DNA of 64,000 nt from Clostridioides mangenotii TR. GTDB lineage: Bacteria > Bacillota > Clostridia > Peptostreptococcales > Peptostreptococcaceae. Every line of letters starts with the position of its first letter. The stretch's first letter is position 1. Location of the stretch: assembly GCF_000498755.1 (NCBI RefSeq), contig NZ_AXUS01000002.1, forward strand, positions 62,001 through 126,000, in the 5' to 3' direction. The notes beneath the pieces were generated by a model that was given only the letters and a program-made list of their open reading frames with translations, was not told the DNA's origin and made no database searches. Made by a program: the position numbers and the translations under genes. This document shows, piece by piece, positions 53,973 to 62,859 of this stretch.

Positions 53973-53998
53973 ACCATACAATAAAATAATTGTATGGT
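53973..53998 (-). terminator. Terminator of the HD-domain gene
   Basis: ACCATACAAT and ATTGTATGGT form a 10-bp perfect stem around AAAATA; the minus strand then reads GTTTTTTA. Confidence 0.85.
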
Positions 53999-54076
53999 AT
54001 ACAAATCTAGCCATTGTGAATATCTATTTTGTCAAAAACCAATTTACTGCAATTGATTCGTTTGTTATTAAGCAAT

Positions 54077-54586
54077 TTAGTTTTTATCATCTATTATTTG
54101 AAAAAAATTAATCATTTTATCATCCACATCACTATGATGATTTCTTATTATATAAAGCATTCTCTCATCGTTTACAATGTCTTTTAGAATTTCATAACTG
54201 TACTCACTGTGATTGTAATAACACTGAACTTTTTTGGAAAACTTTACATTCTTAATTTTATGATCTGTAATTTTTGCTAATATAACTATTATAGATTTGT
54301 CGATTACGTTTAACTTTTTTTTAGCCTTCCCTACATCATGCAGAAGTGCGATTTTTATAAGCTTATCTTTATTGTAAGTTATTTCTTCATCATCTACATC
54401 GCTATTCTCAATAATTGCTTCAATCTCTCTAGCTATTCTTACACTGTGTTTTTGTTCTGATTTTAACAGCTTAAAAAATAAATTTCCTTCGTTATCGCCT
54501 AATCTATCTTTTACATACTCTATATCTGATTTGCTCATTTTATCTGTTACATTTATATAAAATTGTCTAACTCTCTTTGACATCAT
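54077..54586 (-). CDS. HD domain phosphohydrolase
   Basis: 169 residues. The HD motif set is H49 region (EQKHSVRIAREIEA), HDVGKAKKKLN (His-Asp at about 90-91), YYNHSEYSYEIL, and NHHSDVDDK near the C-terminus. HD proteins of this size hydrolyse nucleotides or cyclic di-nucleotides; there is no second domain to say which. AGGAGA precedes two adjacent ATGs. Stand-alone gene with its own terminator. Confidence 0.85.
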   Translation of the reverse strand: MMSKRVRQFYINVTDKMSKSDIEYVKDRLGDNEGNLFFKLLKSEQKHSVRIAREIEAIIENSDVDDEEITYNKDKLIKIALLHDVGKAKKKLNVIDKSIIVILAKITDHKIKNVKFSKKVQCYYNHSEYSYEILKDIVNDERMLYIIRNHHSDVDDKMINFFQIIDDKN

Positions 54587-54616
54587 AATAGTTCTCCTAG
54601 CTGATCCTCAAAATTC

Positions 54617-54651
54617 AAAAATAGCACCTACTGTTTCTTTGCACTATTTTT
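54617..54651 (-). terminator. Terminator of the Bce kinase operon
   Basis: AAAAATAG and CTATTTTT pair around a 19-base loop, with T on the minus strand. A second stem CTATTTAT/ATAAATAG lies next to it at 54658-54686. Confidence 0.6.
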
Positions 54652-54739
54652 CTATTAACTATTTATTTTACTTATTATAAATAGTAAAATCAAGTTAAAC
54701 TTAAGTATCAATTGAAATCACTAAAGGATAGCCCACCGT

Positions 54740-54911
54740 TTACAATATTTCACCGTCTTTTACATTTATTATTCTACTGCTGTATTGAGCTGACTTAATA
54801 GAATGTGTTACCATAATAATCGTTTTATTATTTTCCTCGTTAATTTCTCTTAATAGTTTCATAATTTCGACACCTGTATTGCTGTCCAGATTGCCAGTTG
54901 GTTCAACTGTC
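54740..54911 (-). pseudogene. C-terminal fragment of a BceA-type ABC ATPase
   Basis: The minus strand right after the kinase stop reads VEPTGNLDSNTGVEIMKLLREINEENNKTIIMVTHSIKSAQYSSRIINVKDGEIL and a stop. This is Walker B (DEPTGNLD with the Asp changed to Val), the D-loop, and the H-loop THSIKSA of a BceA/LolD-type ATPase. Walker A and the signature are missing. It is the stump of a second ABC module that once followed this kinase gene; an intact BceA lies at 58785. Confidence 0.85.
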
Positions 54912-54919
54912 CACACATA

Positions 54920-55933
54920 TTAAACAAAATGATCTGAGATATTATAAAAAAATATCCTAAACTCCGTATATACATTTTTCTCTGAGCTAACTTCCACTTT
55001 ATGCCCTAATTTGTCCATTATATTTTTAGAAAAGTAAAGTCCCATACCAGTGGATTTATAAACTCGCTCTCTGCCATTTGATCCAGTAAATCCCTTATCG
55101 AACACTCTACTTACATCTTCTTTACTTATTCCAATACCATAGTCTTTGATAGACAATACCACACAATTTTCTTCGGATTTTGCATTGAACTCTATCTTTC
55201 CTCTTTCTTTTGAATACTTTATTGCATTATTTATTATTTGATCAAAAATATACAAAATACACTTCATATCCGTGTATACTTCATAGTTCAAATCCTTTAA
55301 ATCCACATCCAAATTGTTTTTTATTAATAAAAAAGCATTGTTCTTAACAGATTTTTTGACCAAATCCTCTAAATCTACTTTATTTATAAATACATCATCA
55401 AACAAATTTGTACTTCTGCTACCATATAAAATCGAGTTCACTAGAAAATTCATTTTTTCTGTTTCATTTTTTATACTTATACTGTCTTCTGGACTATCTA
55501 GTCTATCAGTAATAATATTTAATGCGGATATTGGAATCTTTATTTCATGAATCCACTTTGATATGTATTCGTCTAGATCTTTTGTTGCATTTTTATACTT
55601 GCTTAATTCAATTTCACTCTCTTTCTTCAAATTCTTTATTATTTCCTTAATTAATTCTTCTTCAAAAGAATCCCCATTTATTAAATATCCTTCAACACAA
55701 CTTCCTTCTTCTATGCAGTTAAAAATATTACTGTACTTAGACTTCCATCTTAAATAATCCATAGTGAAAAACCCAATTGCAATTACTTGTACGAACATAT
55801 TGATATAAACAAGCTCAATGTAACTATTTTCGAGTGAACGTAGAGAAATAAGATATATATCTATTATTGCGATTAAAATAAAAACAAGGGCAATATAATT
55901 TATCTTATATTTTAAATATTGTATTATGTTCAT
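54920..55933 (-). CDS. Bce-type intramembrane-sensing histidine kinase
   Basis: 337 residues. Two membrane helices at the N-terminus (about 12-30 and 40-57) with almost no extracellular loop, as in BceS. H-box SKWIHEIKIPISALNIITDRL with the phospho-His at about 131 (a E-I-K-I-P variant typical of this group), N-box IFDQIINNAIKYSKERG, G-boxes DYGIGISKEDV and GRERVYKSTGMGLYFSK. These kinases sense peptide antibiotics via their ABC partner. It overlaps the response regulator by 4 bp. Confidence 0.9.
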   Translation of the reverse strand: MNIIQYLKYKINYIALVFILIAIIDIYLISLRSLENSYIELVYINMFVQVIAIGFFTMDYLRWKSKYSNIFNCIEEGSCVEGYLINGDSFEEELIKEIIKNLKKESEIELSKYKNATKDLDEYISKWIHEIKIPISALNIITDRLDSPEDSISIKNETEKMNFLVNSILYGSRSTNLFDDVFINKVDLEDLVKKSVKNNAFLLIKNNLDVDLKDLNYEVYTDMKCILYIFDQIINNAIKYSKERGKIEFNAKSEENCVVLSIKDYGIGISKEDVSRVFDKGFTGSNGRERVYKSTGMGLYFSKNIMDKLGHKVEVSSEKNVYTEFRIFFYNISDHFV

Positions 55934-56601
55934 TTGATTATATACCCCATCCTCTTTTTAGTTTTTATAAAGTCATCAAATCCGAAATCTTTAAACTTTA
56001 CTCTCAATCTGTTTATATTGACAGTAAGAGCGTTATCTGTAACAAACTCATCGTTATCCCACAGAGACATCATAAGACTCTCTCTCGATACTATTTTATT
56101 TTTATTTTTTAGAAGTAGGGTTAGTATTTTAATTTCATTTTTCGTAAGATCTATATTTTTTTCTTTATAATTTACAGTTCCCTTTTCAATATCGAAAATT
56201 ATGTCATCATAGTAGATAAAATTACTCAGATCACTGTAATTATAAGCTCTACGTATTATTCCATTTATTTTTGTAACAAGAACATCTATTGAAAAAGGCT
56301 TTGTTATGTAGTCATCTCCACCATTATTTATTCCCATAATTAAATCCATATCTGAGTCTCTTGATGATAAAAATATTATAGGTACATTTGATATTTTTCG
56401 TATTTTTTCACACCAATAAAATCCATTGTATAAAGGTAAATTGATATCCATAATAACTACATGAGACATCTTTTTAACGAATTCTTCTAAAATCATTTCA
56501 AAGTTATCTATTAAACTAACATTAAATCCCCATTTTTCTAGAGCTATAGAAATTTCTTTTGCCAAAGCAATATCATCTTCTACTAATAAAATCTCTTTCA
56601 T
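55930..56601 (-). CDS. Bce-type response regulator (OmpR family)
   Basis: 223 residues from ATG 56601 (MKEILLVEDD), with AAGGAGG upstream. Receiver with acidic pair Glu9-Asp10, phospho-Asp51 region (MSHVVIMDINLPLYNGF), Lys101 (YITKPFSIDVL), and winged-helix DNA-binding domain (VNYKEKNIDLTKNEIKILTLLLKNKNKIVSRESLMMSLWDNDEFVTDNALTVNINRLRVKFKD). It likely binds the palindromes at 56704-56771 or sites upstream of the bceAB pair. Confidence 0.9.
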   Translation of the reverse strand: MKEILLVEDDIALAKEISIALEKWGFNVSLIDNFEMILEEFVKKMSHVVIMDINLPLYNGFYWCEKIRKISNVPIIFLSSRDSDMDLIMGINNGGDDYITKPFSIDVLVTKINGIIRRAYNYSDLSNFIYYDDIIFDIEKGTVNYKEKNIDLTKNEIKILTLLLKNKNKIVSRESLMMSLWDNDEFVTDNALTVNINRLRVKFKDFGFDDFIKTKKRMGYIIK

Positions 56602-56703
56602 ACACAACCTCCTTACTCTAATATTTTATCTTTAATTAATCCTATATTTTAAAATAATTTATAAGTACATTATATAACTATATTTGCTTAATAATTAATT
56701 TTA

Positions 56704-56771
56704 TTTATATAATTCTTATATAAAATAAACCTTTAAATTAACTTATTTTGTTTATATAACTTTTATATAAA
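56704..56771 (-). promoter_or_regulatory. Two copies of a 21-bp palindrome upstream of bceRS
   Basis: TTTATATAA-N3-TTATATAAA occurs at 56704-56724 and 56751-56771, 47 bp apart. They lie 103-170 bp upstream of the response regulator start. Likely regulator sites; the cognate factor is inferred. Confidence 0.55.
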
Positions 56772-56776
56772 TAAAA

Positions 56777-56857
56777 AATAATGGCAATGTAACTGTGTAA
56801 CTACATGGCACACTTGCTTTCATATACAATTTCGCCTTAGTTATACTTACCATTATT
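56777..56857 (-). terminator. Possible terminator of bceAB
   Basis: AATAATGG and CCATTATT bracket about 65 bases on the minus strand, followed by TTTTTT. The large loop makes this uncertain. Confidence 0.45.
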
Positions 56858-56867
56858 AATATTTAAA

Positions 56868-58784
56868 TTACTTTATCCCGATAATTCTTTTAAATTTGCT
56901 TACCGAAACTACCCCATATATTAGGAAAATTACAAAACATACAACTAAACTCAAAATATATATACTAAATACGTTTTCAAGGGTAATTAGTATATCTCCG
57001 ACTAATCTAAGTGCAAAATAGCTAGAAATTGCAGCGCTTATTATCGGTAAAGAGTAAAATAAGGATACTTCTTTTACAATACTCTTCTTTATTTCTCCCT
57101 TACTAGCTCCCACTTTAATCAAAATGTCATATTTATCTCTATCTTCATACGCGTCATTGTATATTTTCATATATATTATACTTCCTGCAACCATTATAAA
57201 TACTATAAATAGGAATACTAATACCGCATATGCAAATTTCATCCATTGGCTTTCATCTTGTGCCTTATAGCCATTTTGAACAGAGAAGATATTTTTTGTT
57301 TTTAAATCTTTTTCAAGATTGTTAAACATAGCCTGACTATTTTTTTCATTATCTACTTTTGCTCCATAGAAATATAATTGCTTCCCTTTCTCCCTTAGTT
57401 TTTGGTATTCACTATTGTTTACAATATAAATCTCATAGCTAAAACCGGTACCTAAAACTGGAGTCTTTACTTCTCCCTCTGATATCTTATATGTAAAACC
57501 ATCAACATTCACTGTTTTAACTTTTTCTGCTACTGAACCTATCATTTGAGGGCTTTTTAACTGAATTATATTTTTTCCATTTACATACTTTGGCCCCAAC
57601 TCTTTAATCGCTTCTTCATTTCCATTATCTTTTAATATCTTTACAAAATCTCTATAGTTCATAAATATATTGCCAATATCGCCTAAATATTTATTATTCT
57701 TTTTTTCTATAATAGTCATTTCTGGGTTTACTGAATATTTAATATCATCGGTTTGTCTAATTATATTTTCAAGTCTATATTTATCTACAACATTTTTATC
57801 ACTAGACACCGCACTAATAGTATATATGTTTCTTTGAACTGCCGCATTTTCTTGTATATTTTTTATAGCTACAGCAGATCCTAAAGTGGATATAGTCGCT
57901 GTAATTATTATAGAGATTACGGCATAGGTCTTATAGTTTTTACTGAGCCTGTAGTTTATATTGCTTATAGAAATTATATTTTCACCATTAAACAGTATCT
58001 TCTTATTTTTCATCAATACGCTAAAAACAACTGGAATAACCGACTTAAATAATCCATATGTGCCGATACATATAATGATGATTATTGGTACTATTTTACC
58101 TATATTTCCAGACCTTATATCAAATGATAGGTAATATCCATAACCAATTATCATTAATGAAACAATTGCCATTATATACAGTAAAAGACCTACTTTTGGT
58201 ATCTTTTCTTCTTGTTTTGCCATATTCATAAGACTTATAACACTGCTTCTACAAATTGTTATAAAGCCCTTTAAAGTCATTATTAAAAATATTGATAAAA
58301 AAAGTACTGCAGATGATACTAAAGCATTTAGTCCAAATTTGCTTGATACATCTATATCAAATCCAGAAATTTTAACAATAATAACTTGAAAAAATCTAGA
58401 AGACATTACCCCTATTGCTAAACCAGATATAAAAGAACTCACTCCTATAAGCATATTTTCGACAAAGTATATTTTGCCTATTGTAAACAGATCGAGTCCC
58501 ATAAACGACAATATACCAATCTCTTTCACTCTGTTTTTAAAAAATACATTTGTAGCATACCAAATAAAGAATATCAAAAACACCGATAAAATCACTATTA
58601 CAGATATAAGAACCGCCTCAGTAAATTTTTTATTTTCTCCTTGTAAAAATTTTATTGTTTCGCTATTCTTTAAAATTTCAAAGTTTATAAGTACTACTAC
58701 AGAAAATACCATAGAAATAAAAAAGGCTGCATATGTTCTTATGTTGCTTCTAAAATTATTAAATGCAATACTAAATACACTCAA
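56868..58784 (-). CDS. BceB-type ABC transporter permease
   Basis: 638 residues with ten membrane helices (one early, three in the first block to about residue 255, the rest later) and a long extracellular domain (about residues 305-520: SAVSSDKNVVDKYRLENII...), the hallmark of BceB. FtsX-like segments: NFEILKNSE... WYATNVFFKNRVKEIGILSFMGL and KVGASKGEIKKSIVKEVS. TTG start immediately after the ATPase stop, so coupled. It frees cell-wall precursors from antimicrobial peptides and signals the kinase at 54920. Confidence 0.9.
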   Translation of the reverse strand: MSVFSIAFNNFRSNIRTYAAFFISMVFSVVVLINFEILKNSETIKFLQGENKKFTEAVLISVIVILSVFLIFFIWYATNVFFKNRVKEIGILSFMGLDLFTIGKIYFVENMLIGVSSFISGLAIGVMSSRFFQVIIVKISGFDIDVSSKFGLNALVSSAVLFLSIFLIMTLKGFITICRSSVISLMNMAKQEEKIPKVGLLLYIMAIVSLMIIGYGYYLSFDIRSGNIGKIVPIIIIICIGTYGLFKSVIPVVFSVLMKNKKILFNGENIISISNINYRLSKNYKTYAVISIIITATISTLGSAVAIKNIQENAAVQRNIYTISAVSSDKNVVDKYRLENIIRQTDDIKYSVNPEMTIIEKKNNKYLGDIGNIFMNYRDFVKILKDNGNEEAIKELGPKYVNGKNIIQLKSPQMIGSVAEKVKTVNVDGFTYKISEGEVKTPVLGTGFSYEIYIVNNSEYQKLREKGKQLYFYGAKVDNEKNSQAMFNNLEKDLKTKNIFSVQNGYKAQDESQWMKFAYAVLVFLFIVFIMVAGSIIYMKIYNDAYEDRDKYDILIKVGASKGEIKKSIVKEVSLFYSLPIISAAISSYFALRLVGDILITLENVFSIYILSLVVCFVIFLIYGVVSVSKFKRIIGIK

Positions 58785-59537
58785 TTAAAGTCCACCTCCC
58801 ATAGAAGAAAGCAACTCCATGATTTTTCCATAGAATTCTTTTCTACTTTCACCTTTGTTAAGTTTACACTTTATATTTCCATCGCTAATCATGTAAACTT
58901 CATTTGAGTAACTTGCAGTTAGAGGGTCATGTGTGATCATTATTATAGTTGCATTGTTTTCTTTATTCACCTTCTCTAGTGAATCTAGTAGCTCATATGC
59001 AGATCTAGAATCCAGTGCACCAGTAGGTTCATCTGCAAATATAACAGATGGATTTGTGATTAAAGACCTTGCCGCTGCTCCTCTTTGCTTCTGGCCACCC
59101 GATAATTGATAAGGATACTTGTCTAAGTGATCTACAAGTCCAAATTTTTTAGCAATTTCAACCACCCTATCCTCTATTTCTTTGCTTCTTTTCTTGCCCA
59201 GTGCTAGGGGAAGGGCTATATTATTCATTAGCGTCATATTATCTAATAGATTATAATCTTGAAATATAAAACCTATCTTATCTCTCCTTAGTTTTGAAAG
59301 ATCTTTGTTTTTCACTTTGTCTATATCTATACCATCCAGTAATATTTCTCCCGATGTAGCCTTATCAAGTGTCGACATTAGGTTAAGTAATGTTGTCTTG
59401 CCAGCACCAGAAGGTCCCATTATTGATATAAAATCTCCTTCATGGACTGTAATTGATATATTTTTAAGTACATTAGTTTTAAATCCTTTTAAACCGTAGT
59501 CTTTTGAAACATCTTTTACTCTAAGTATCTCCTTCAT
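58785..59537 (-). CDS. BceA-type ABC transporter ATP-binding protein
   Basis: 250 residues: Walker A GPSGAGKTT (about 40-48), Q-loop IFQDYNLLDNMTLMNNIALPL, signature LSGGQKQR, Walker B VIFADEPTGALD, H-loop ITHDPLTA. These are the standard features of the LolD/BceA class. ATPase of the BceAB pair with the permease at 56868. AGGAGG-like GGAGGAA precedes the ATG. Confidence 0.92.
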   Translation of the reverse strand: MKEILRVKDVSKDYGLKGFKTNVLKNISITVHEGDFISIMGPSGAGKTTLLNLMSTLDKATSGEILLDGIDIDKVKNKDLSKLRRDKIGFIFQDYNLLDNMTLMNNIALPLALGKKRSKEIEDRVVEIAKKFGLVDHLDKYPYQLSGGQKQRGAAARSLITNPSVIFADEPTGALDSRSAYELLDSLEKVNKENNATIIMITHDPLTASYSNEVYMISDGNIKCKLNKGESRKEFYGKIMELLSSMGGGL

Positions 59538-59860
59538 AAATATTCCTCCAAATTTTATTTATTGAATTACTAATATACTTATATTTTAATATTTTTATTA
59601 TATTTAATCCTGCGATTAAGGTTACTTTTCATGCTCCAATATTACACTTTTGTAACATAACAAAACAAACCACATCATTTAGAAATTGATGTGGTTCTAC
59701 CCCTTTAAACTACATTAAAATACTTCACAAATGTTTCATAAGTTATAATATATTCTAAATCATTCATATAATATATCATACAACTTGAACTAAAATGTAA
59801 ACTTTATAATTTTTATTCATGGTATAGTAACTAACAAATTAGATAAAGGAGAATTATTAT
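59538..59860. other. Divergent intergenic region
   Basis: 323 bp between bceA and the lactate-oxidase-like gene, both leading outward. It holds the inverted repeat at 59668-59696 and must contain both promoters. No open frame seen. Confidence 0.6.
59668..59696. repeat. 10-bp perfect inverted repeat
   Basis: AACCACATCA and TGATGTGGTT around TTTAGAAAT. It lies between divergent promoters; operator or an orphan terminator. No cognate factor identified. Confidence 0.5.
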
Positions 59861-60964
59861 ATGAGCGATAATTATCAAGCAAGCCAACTGGAAGGGCCCA
59901 TAGAAATTGTAGATATCGACGACTTACCTATAAGAGCATCTGCCGTAATACCTAAAGGTGCATTTGACTACATAGCAGGAGGAGCTGGCGATGAATGGAC
60001 CCTAATCCAAAATACAAAATCATTTAATCATAAAGGAATTGTTCCTAGGGTAATGACTGGAGTAGAAAACCCTATATTAAAAACCAAAATTCTTGGAATC
60101 AACATTGATACTCCACTGATCATGAGCCCTGGAGCAGCTCAAGGATTAGCACATGAAACAGCCGATGAAGGTACAGCGCGTGGAGTTTCTGCATCTGGTA
60201 CAATAATGACTGTAAGCACTTTTGCCAATAAAACTTTCAAGGAAGTTCAAATAGCAGGCGGTGGTTCACCTCAATGGTTCCAAATCTATTTGACTAATAA
60301 TCAAGATTTCAATAAACATCTTTTAGATAGTGCAATAGAAGCTGGCGCAAAGGCCATTGTCCTAACACTTGATTCAACTGTAAGCGGTAATAGGGAAGCT
60401 GATAAAAGAAACGACTTCACATTTCCACTTACCATGCCAAATATAGAAGGATATGTTCAAGCTGAAGGTATGTCAGTAGAAGATCTATTATCTGACACAC
60501 TACGCAAAATAAAACCTTCTATTATAAGAAAAGTAGCAGCTTATACAAAATTGCCTGTAATTGTTAAAGGTATACAAGCACCCGAAGACGCACTGATAGC
60601 TATATCACATGGTGCATCAGCGATATGGGTTTCAAATCATGGTGGAAGACAACTTGAAGGCGCTCCTGCTTCTTTTGATGTACTGGAATCAATAGCTGAA
60701 GCTGTAAATAAAAAAGTCCCTGTTATATTTGATAGCGGGGTTAGAAGAGGTCAGCATGTATTTAAAGCTATAGCTTCTGGTGCTGATATTGTTGGTTTAT
60801 GTAGACCTGTCTACTACGGATTAGCTCTTGGTGGCTGGGAAGGAGTCAAATCGGTATTTGATCATATCAATTACGAGCTTTGGATAGCAATGCAGCTTAC
60901 AGGCTGTAAAACTGTAAGGGATATACAGAAAGCTAAGATAGTTACTAATAGATGTAGCTGTTAA
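59861..60964 (+). CDS. FMN-dependent L-lactate oxidase-like alpha-hydroxy acid oxidase
   Basis: 367 residues. Features: FDYIAGGAGDEWT (Tyr of the active site), WFQIYLTNN, LTLDSTVSGNREADKR, VIVKGIQAPEDA, WVSNHGGRQLEGAP with catalytic His/Arg, FDSGVRRGQHVFKAIASGADIVGLCRP, LALGGWEGV. These match lactate oxidase (LctO) closely. Two Tyr of the known lactate site are changed: FVYPFG is FTFPLT here (Tyr to Phe), and the Tyr in the loop after EGMS is Leu, so the substrate may differ. The C-terminal CSC is unusual. The family oxidises L-lactate with O2 to pyruvate and H2O2. AAGGAGA precedes the ATG; terminator follows. Confidence 0.88.
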   Translation: MSDNYQASQLEGPIEIVDIDDLPIRASAVIPKGAFDYIAGGAGDEWTLIQNTKSFNHKGIVPRVMTGVENPILKTKILGINIDTPLIMSPGAAQGLAHETADEGTARGVSASGTIMTVSTFANKTFKEVQIAGGGSPQWFQIYLTNNQDFNKHLLDSAIEAGAKAIVLTLDSTVSGNREADKRNDFTFPLTMPNIEGYVQAEGMSVEDLLSDTLRKIKPSIIRKVAAYTKLPVIVKGIQAPEDALIAISHGASAIWVSNHGGRQLEGAPASFDVLESIAEAVNKKVPVIFDSGVRRGQHVFKAIASGADIVGLCRPVYYGLALGGWEGVKSVFDHINYELWIAMQLTGCKTVRDIQKAKIVTNRCSC

Positions 60965-60971
60965 GTAAATT

Positions 60972-61013
60972 AAAAAGGGCGTAACGATCTTAGTTATTTC
61001 GTTACGTTCTTTT
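60972..61013 (+). terminator. Terminator of the lactate-oxidase-like gene
   Basis: AAAAAGGGCGTAACGA pairs with TCGTTACGTTCTTTT around TCTTAGTTATT; the stem CGTAACGA/TCGTTACG is perfect and ends in T-rich sequence. Confidence 0.85.
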
Positions 61014-61230
61014 AACCATTCCCCTAAAATCTAATTTATTACATCTTTTTAGTCAAGCACACTTTGCTATACAAATTAATATAATCTAAAAAAGTTGACT
61101 CCTATGTAATATAGAAATCAACTTTTATTTTCTTAATACTTTTTATATTTATATAGAGTACGTTTTTCTGGTTCGTTCTACCACCTAAAATTGTAAATAT
61201 AATTTTTATAAAAACACAGAGATTTATATA

Positions 61231-62547
61231 TTATAACTTTTTCTTCATCGAAATGTATATTGGTAATCCAAGTAATGTTAAGAATATACATCCCGCTGCT
61301 AAAACTGTTGCCGTTATTAATTGATTTATAATAACAAATAATCCGCTCGCTATAGCTATTAACGGTATTATAGGATACAATGGAACTTTATATGGTCTTT
61401 CCATATCCGGTCTATCTTTTCTCAGCTTTATAACTCCGATAAAAGTAAATACATAAAATATCCATACTGCAAATATTGATAAATCCGTTAATAAATTAAA
61501 TTGTCCCGACGTGGCATATATACAAGCAATTATAGCTATTAACCAAGTAGCAAAATACGGTGATCCACCCTTGTTGACTTTTGACAAATACTTACTTCCC
61601 GGAAGAAATCCTTTAACAGCCAAAGCATAAGGTACTCTAGGTCCTGTTAATATAAATCCATTTAATGTTCCAAACACTGATATCATTATACCTATACTTA
61701 CTATTTTGCCACCTATAGGACCGAATAATTCTGTCGCTACTAATGCACCCGGAGATACGGCTTGTGCAAGCTCACTCGCTGGTAATACCCATAAATACGC
61801 TATATTTATTATAATATAAACTGACATTACTATAGATAATCCACCTACTATTGCCTTAGGTAAATCTTTACCTGGATTTTTCATTTCTCCTGCTATAGAA
61901 CCAACATTTATCCAGCCGTCGTACGCAAATAATATCGCTAATAATACGTTTCCTAAAACACCTGAAACTGTTTTGCCTTCTCCTACCATCGGAGTAAATA
62001 TCTCTGAACTCTGACCTTTGCTAAATCCGAATATTATAATTACAAATAATGGCACTAACTTACAAATTGTAGAAACTGTTTGTATTTTTCCACCAAATTC
62101 AGACCCTATATTATTTAACATTGCTATAAATACAATAACCCCTACAGCAATAGGTAGTGTATATAACATATTGTTAGGATCTTTACCTATAAATTCTATT
62201 ACTTGTTGAGAGAAAACAACTGCTAGAGCTGCAGATGCCCCTGGAAAATAAAGCACTGTCTGTGCCCATCCTGCCAAAAATCCTAATTTCTCTCCATAAA
62301 TTTCATCGAGGTATACCATCATACCCCCAGTTTTCGGTATTGCAGTTGATATCTCTGCAGCTGTAAGACCTGCTGCTATTGTTATTAAACCACCCAATAT
62401 CCACGCTATAATACCTAATCCAGGTGCTCCTCCAGTCAGCTCATAAACTGCTTGTGGTTTAAAAAACACACCTGAACCTATAACCATACCAACAACTATT
62501 GATAATGCTATCGGTAGTCCCAAAGTCTTCTTAAGTTGATCGCCCAT
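61231..62547 (-). CDS. APC family amino acid permease (SteT/LAT-like)
   Basis: 438 residues from ATG 62547 (MGDQLKKTLGL), with GGAGG upstream. Twelve membrane helices; N-terminal LPIALSIVVGMVIGSGVFFKPQAVYELTGGAPGLGIIAWILGG carries the GSG(V)F motif of helix 1 that binds the amino-acid backbone, and FAYDGWINVGSIAGEMKNPGKDLPKAI is the LAT/SteT helix 6 region. It likely exchanges neutral amino acids (serine/threonine type). Stand-alone. Confidence 0.9.
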   Translation of the reverse strand: MGDQLKKTLGLPIALSIVVGMVIGSGVFFKPQAVYELTGGAPGLGIIAWILGGLITIAAGLTAAEISTAIPKTGGMMVYLDEIYGEKLGFLAGWAQTVLYFPGASAALAVVFSQQVIEFIGKDPNNMLYTLPIAVGVIVFIAMLNNIGSEFGGKIQTVSTICKLVPLFVIIIFGFSKGQSSEIFTPMVGEGKTVSGVLGNVLLAILFAYDGWINVGSIAGEMKNPGKDLPKAIVGGLSIVMSVYIIINIAYLWVLPASELAQAVSPGALVATELFGPIGGKIVSIGIMISVFGTLNGFILTGPRVPYALAVKGFLPGSKYLSKVNKGGSPYFATWLIAIIACIYATSGQFNLLTDLSIFAVWIFYVFTFIGVIKLRKDRPDMERPYKVPLYPIIPLIAIASGLFVIINQLITATVLAAGCIFLTLLGLPIYISMKKKL

Positions 62548-62859
62548 CAATTCCTCCAAATATTTTTTTGATTTTAAACTCTATTGCTTAATTTTGATTC
62601 AATAACTGTGTCTTTATAAAATCTTATATTTTTTTGATTTGAAGATATAATGAACCAAATATAATTACATTTTGTCTGCTCTTAGCAGAAATATTTTAAA
62701 TTTTATACTAAAAACACGACAAGATCTATTATAGTATATATTCTAGAATAATCAACCACTTAAAGATAAATATTGTTAAGTATTTATTGAAAATAATATT
62801 GTGGAAAATGTGTAATAAAAATTCTTAATATTCACTAATATTTAACTAATTTATTATCT
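62548..62859. other. Intergenic gap upstream of the permease
   Basis: 312 bp. Contains a small hairpin TCTGCT-CTT-AGCAGA at 62675-62689. No T-box motif or open frame was found. Confidence 0.6.

Noticed and set aside
62548-62859. T-box or other riboswitch upstream of the amino acid permease
   Set aside because: No GGGTGGNACCGCG-type T-box core or other conserved riboswitch motif is present; only a 6-bp hairpin.
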